Part shown: piece by piece, positions 60,330-64,000 of the stretch | How positions within the stretch are numbered: position 1 is the first letter of the stretch | Layout: each line of letters opens with the position of its first letter | Source: Strongylocentrotus purpuratus | Taxonomy: Eukaryota > Echinodermata > Echinoidea > Camarodonta > Strongylocentrotidae | Length of the DNA stretch: 64,000 bases | Direction: 5' to 3' | Assembly (NCBI RefSeq): GCF_000002235.5 | Contig: NW_022145613.1 | Location: 374,501-438,500 of the forward strand | The notes under the pieces: generated by a model | Seen by the model: the letters and a program-made list of their open reading frames with translations, nothing else | Told to the model about the DNA's origin: nothing | Database searches by the model: none | Made by a program: the position numbers and the translations under genes

Positions 60330-60592
60330 GGCATTCTTAGGCCATTCCTAGGCCATATCTAGGGCCTTCTTAGGCATGGCCGTAGCCAGAGTTGGATGTT
60401 TTTGGGGGCACATACATGTAATTGATCGACGTCCTGGGGAGGGGTCTAAAAAAGTTCAACCGATCTTGGAAACAAAATTGGGCCATTGCCCCCCCCCCCC
60501 CCCCCTGTTCTTAGGGCCTTCCTAGAGCATTCCTAGGGCATTTCTAGGGCATTCCTAGGGTTTTCCTAGGGCTTTCTTAGGACATTCCTAGT
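60330..60592. repeat. CCTAGGGCATT minisatellite split by an insertion
   Basis: About 12 degenerate copies of an 11-13-bp unit (CATTCCTAGGG). They are interrupted at about 60376-60507 by ATGGCCGTAGCCAGAGTTGG and a C-run end, which looks like a separate small element. Confidence 0.85.
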
Positions 60593-61584
60593 ACAAAGTA
60601 CTCATACCCACTCTCTGGAAATTAATTTCACAAACTAACAATTTTTCCTTCTCTTTTAAAATGTACACACAGTTTGTTGCTATGTGTGTGGATTACTGTG
60701 ATTTATGAATTGCATTGACTTGTCATCATTAGCAACTGTTTCTACGTTGTAGACAGTAGCCGCCACCTTCTAATCCATATCACATATCGGTTGTGTATCA
60801 GGTTATGCCAAGAAATGTAAAAATATACATATCAACAGTAGTCACTCATAGTGCTTACTCATGGTCTACAGTGAGTGTTGATCAAAATAGCAAAGTTGTT
60901 TTCTTTACCAATTAAGGGCATATTCAGACTTCATAGTAATCCCTTATTGGGAATAAGTTGGTATTTTATGAAAAATGTTCAAAGAAAAATAAAAATGGCA
61001 TATTTTTTTTTCCTTTGACTTGATGTCAGATTCCCCCCCCCTCCCCGCCCCCCCCCCCCAAAAAAAAAAATCAATGTTCAGTTATTATTTTAGGTTTAAT
61101 GGCCTAATCAAAAGTAATAAAGAAAACCTTCTAAAAAAAAAATAATATAATTCATGAAACCAACTCGGCTGTCGATTGTTTATAAGAAAGTTTTTCAATA
61201 TGGTTTTATGTCACTACTTCAAAACTTGGAGGAATCACTAACACATAAACAACTGTCAGCGTTTATTTATCAGCTGAACAAGTTTTTATTAACTTTTAGT
61301 GATATCTTTCTACGGCACCAAGACTGTCAACACGCCTGCATCATACATACATACATGTAACTTATCTCATCTGATATTGACAGGTAGTAGGTTTATTAGA
61401 CATCTGTCCTAATTCTCACTTCTATTTTTGGCTCTGATACACTCTCATAATATCATGAGTGAAAACTTCATGAGCTATACACATGAACTGTACATGTACC
61501 AAATGAAAAACTTTATCCCACCTCCACAAAAAAGTGATTTTTTAGTAATGAATTGGCAAAAGTAACATAAGAGTTACATTACTC

Positions 61585-62181
61585 ATATCGTCGGTGGGGT
61601 GACAAAACCTTGTATCTCAATTTTTTGAGATTTTGATTTTTTTGCACAATTTTGTACCTAATGGCCTACGACACCACCTGATAAATCCATGGAACGCCTC
61701 CTTCTCGGTTTTTCACATATTCCACACAAACACCCTTAAACTAAACCTCGTAACTTTAACCCCCTTTGAAACTGCACTGACAAAACCTCGTAACACAAGA
61801 TACGTAATTCCTTCTCCTCGTAACCCACACACGGCCTAACAGTATCGAAGTTAGTGTATTCAAATCCTCGTAACTTAATCAACCAAAACCTCGTAACTCA
61901 TTCAGAGTTGAAAGTAAGAACTTGTATCTCAATTTGAATACAAACTAAAAACTCGTATCTCAATGTAGATAAATGCAAAAACCTCGTAACTCACTTTCAA
62001 ATATAAAAACAATTATTTTACTGTATTTCAACAATGACATTAAAAATTGTATAAATATTCCAGTTTTAAAAAGAAAGGACGATGTCACAGCACTAAATTT
62101 GTTGAGACAGGAAAGTTTTTTCGCTCTCCTGAAAATTCATGATTTTTGAGATACGAGGTTTTGTCACCCCACTGACGATAT
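61585..62181. mobile_element. 597-bp element with GTGGGGTGACAAAACC ends and subterminal repeats
   Basis: ATATCGTCGGTGGGGTGACA..AAACCTTGTATCTCAA at the left is mirrored at the right (TTGAGATACGAGGTTTTGTC..ACCCCACTGACGATAT). About eight internal copies of CTCGTAACTC or CTCGTATCTCAA all point the same way. Confidence 0.87.
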
Positions 62182-62264
62182 GTTCTTTGACATGTAAAAG
62201 TACATCCATTCAGGAGGATATATTCACATTCATGTTTGTGAACTTCAAAAAACATAAAGGCACA

Positions 62265-62465
62265 TTCAGGGAAAAAAATACTTTAAAAATTTTGGGGACT
62301 AATTTTCAAGCTTGCTTGCATGCATGAAAATAACACTCTTTAATTAGTTTTGCATTGAACTCTAGGCAATTTTTTAGGGGGCTCTTTTATGACTTTCGGG
62401 GGCTCTTTTTAGCATTTCGGGGGCTTAATTCGCCCCGAGCCCCTGTGTATTTTTTTCACTGGGCA
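62265..62465 (+). repeat. Dispersed TTTCGGGGGC repeat, copy B
   Basis: Matches 17740-17920 over most of its length, including AATAACACTCT, TTTTGCATTGAACTCTA, CTTTCGGGGGCTCTTTT and TGTATTTTTTTCACTG. Confidence 0.85.
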
Positions 62466-64000
62466 CATTAGACCAATGTAACAAACAAATATCACTTTTG
62501 AATCAGTGTTATGTTATTCTAACTTTCAACATGTCGGGGTCTGAAAGTATACAGTAATATTTATATTATACACGTGAAGTATATTGAGCATATGATGTAC
62601 ATGTATATAGTGCATTGAGCAATAGGAATGTTTGCTACTGTGTAAGGATTGTCTGTGGATATGCTTTCCATCAGAGATAACGACTTCTGTACATGGAAAT
62701 TGAATTAGCCTGACATACGTCACAGCATACCACACTTTAGGTAGGTGGAATAGAGAGTAGTCCAAAATGCATTGGCAAGTATTCTTGCAGGGATGTTTAG
62801 TTTCCAACTGAAATCTAACTTAATCAGCAAAATTGAATATACATATATCTTACATCACATTCAATGCCATTCTATAATTAGGAGAGAATAATAATAAATG
62901 GGTTTATAATACGTATGATTGCTCTTTTGAAGAAAGTGAAAATGTGAAAAACTTTTGAGTTCGATTAATGAGAAACCTGACAAATTCACACAGGAGTATC
63001 AAATGAAGGAAGAAAAAAAAGGTCATACCATACTGCACATGTAACACCATTTGAACATGATGTTGTGCCTGTATACAATTTATACAGCCTCTGGTTCTCT
63101 TTCTGTTTCCGATATAAGAACATACATGTACACAGATACTGAGATAGGCTAAATTCAATCAACTGTATGGCAGTGTATGGTTCCACTGTTAGTCATATTG
63201 GTAAGTGGCTACATCCCACATGCTATGCACCATGTGTACAGTTTTTAAATGCACATATTATACAAACAAAATATACTATCCTGATACAAGACTTCCAAAT
63301 TTAATATTGATACATGTTTCAAATTAATACAAATGTTCATATTTCAATCAAGGACTAAAGAGTAGTTTTTGATAAAAATTCACCTACCTGTATTATATTT
63401 CGGCCTTATTGGTAAAACATGACTTTCAATCGAAGCGATGTACTTGAAATTACTTACATGTACCCCCCCCCCCCCCCCCCCCATTCCTGAAGTCCCAAAT
63501 TAAATTCACTCTCTTGAAAATATTTTCACTCTGTGCAGGGCACACAATGAAATTATATTTCCTTTGGGATATTATACATGTACATGTACCTTGTCCTGGA
63601 GGACAATCATACCCCCAAATAAATCAAAACAAAAGGTCTGAGGAGCAAAGACTATGGCATTAACAAAATATTTCCAGCCAAAGAAACAGATGATTATTAG
63701 TTTATACCAATGCCGAAAATAACACTCCTCTCTCGCCAAAGGCTAACTTGATGAAATATGACATGTACCGATATACATATGATGTGGATCTGTTGCGTAT
63801 TAGCATTTGGCATTAGCCTATCGTAGCACTACACATTGAATTTCATTAGACCGAACGCTTTCTCTCTTTACACTGCTGTACTGGAATATTTGCCTACATG
63901 AACATGTACATGTATTGTAAATGTAAAGTACAGCAGCATGACCTTCTAGATAATGGATGTCTATTGTCAAAGGGAGAATATAAAGCCTTACATAATTTTG

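Larger units (their letters stand above)
58574..64000. other. Probable syndecan intron 1
   Basis: No exon with a signal peptide and a phase-0 donor was found. Contains (CT)n at 59262-59330, the repeats at 60330, 61585 and 62265, and a C run at 63462-63481. Confidence 0.6.

Overview
The window is eukaryotic: multi-exon genes with GT-AG introns, no operons, and many transposable-element relics. Dense ACCGGT and TACATGTA words, a divergent dispersed repeat rich in AGGTCA words, and protein similarity to deuterostome families suggest an echinoderm, most likely a sea urchin. That identification is an inference. Three real genes could be assembled by hand from splice sites, reading phase and protein similarity.

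(1) LACTB2, a metallo-beta-lactamase-fold endoribonuclease, lies on the minus strand (about 4517-16876). Its seven coding exons join in phase into about 285 residues, and all metal ligands fall at the same residue numbers as in the human protein. It has three alternative versions of coding exon 1 (1a 16755-16876, 1b 9994-10115, 1c 9504-9625). All three are exactly 122 nt, start with ATG and end in the same phase. (2) An MST1/2 (STK3/STK4, Hippo) kinase lies on the plus strand (17149-38990). Its 14 coding exons give about 626 residues: kinase domain, acidic microexons, a DDVD/S caspase-like site, a linker with 13 Thr-Met motifs, and a C-terminal SARAH domain. Its start codon is 272 bp from that of LACTB2 exon 1a, so the two genes are head to head and probably share a promoter. 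(3) Syndecan lies on the minus strand (53870-58573, 5' partial). The four 3' coding exons encode glycosaminoglycan attachment sites, the transmembrane helix and a cytoplasmic tail ending in EFYA. The signal-peptide exon probably lies beyond the right edge.

Layout: 1-4500 is gene-poor (LACTB2 3' flank, a possible P450 exon relic, microsatellites). 4517-16876 is LACTB2; its 7.4-kb intron 1 is full of nested elements, including two hAT copies with perfect 8-bp target duplications that both carry a LINE reverse-transcriptase fragment, and a run of 109 C. 16877-17148 is the shared promoter. 17149-38990 is the Hippo kinase; its exon 6 3' part is repeated six more times in the following intron, intron 11 holds a 1.45-kb nuclear-receptor-half-site-rich repeat, and intron 13 holds several foldback elements. 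38991-50400 is 3' flank/intergenic, with a mariner MITE and a 2.8-kb hAT element containing a 130-bp satellite. 50400-53869 is probably the long syndecan 3' UTR. 58574-64000 is probably syndecan intron 1.

No prokaryotic features, CRISPR arrays, rRNA or tRNA genes were recognised. Everything was read by eye. Exon borders are predictions, well constrained where phase and protein similarity agree.
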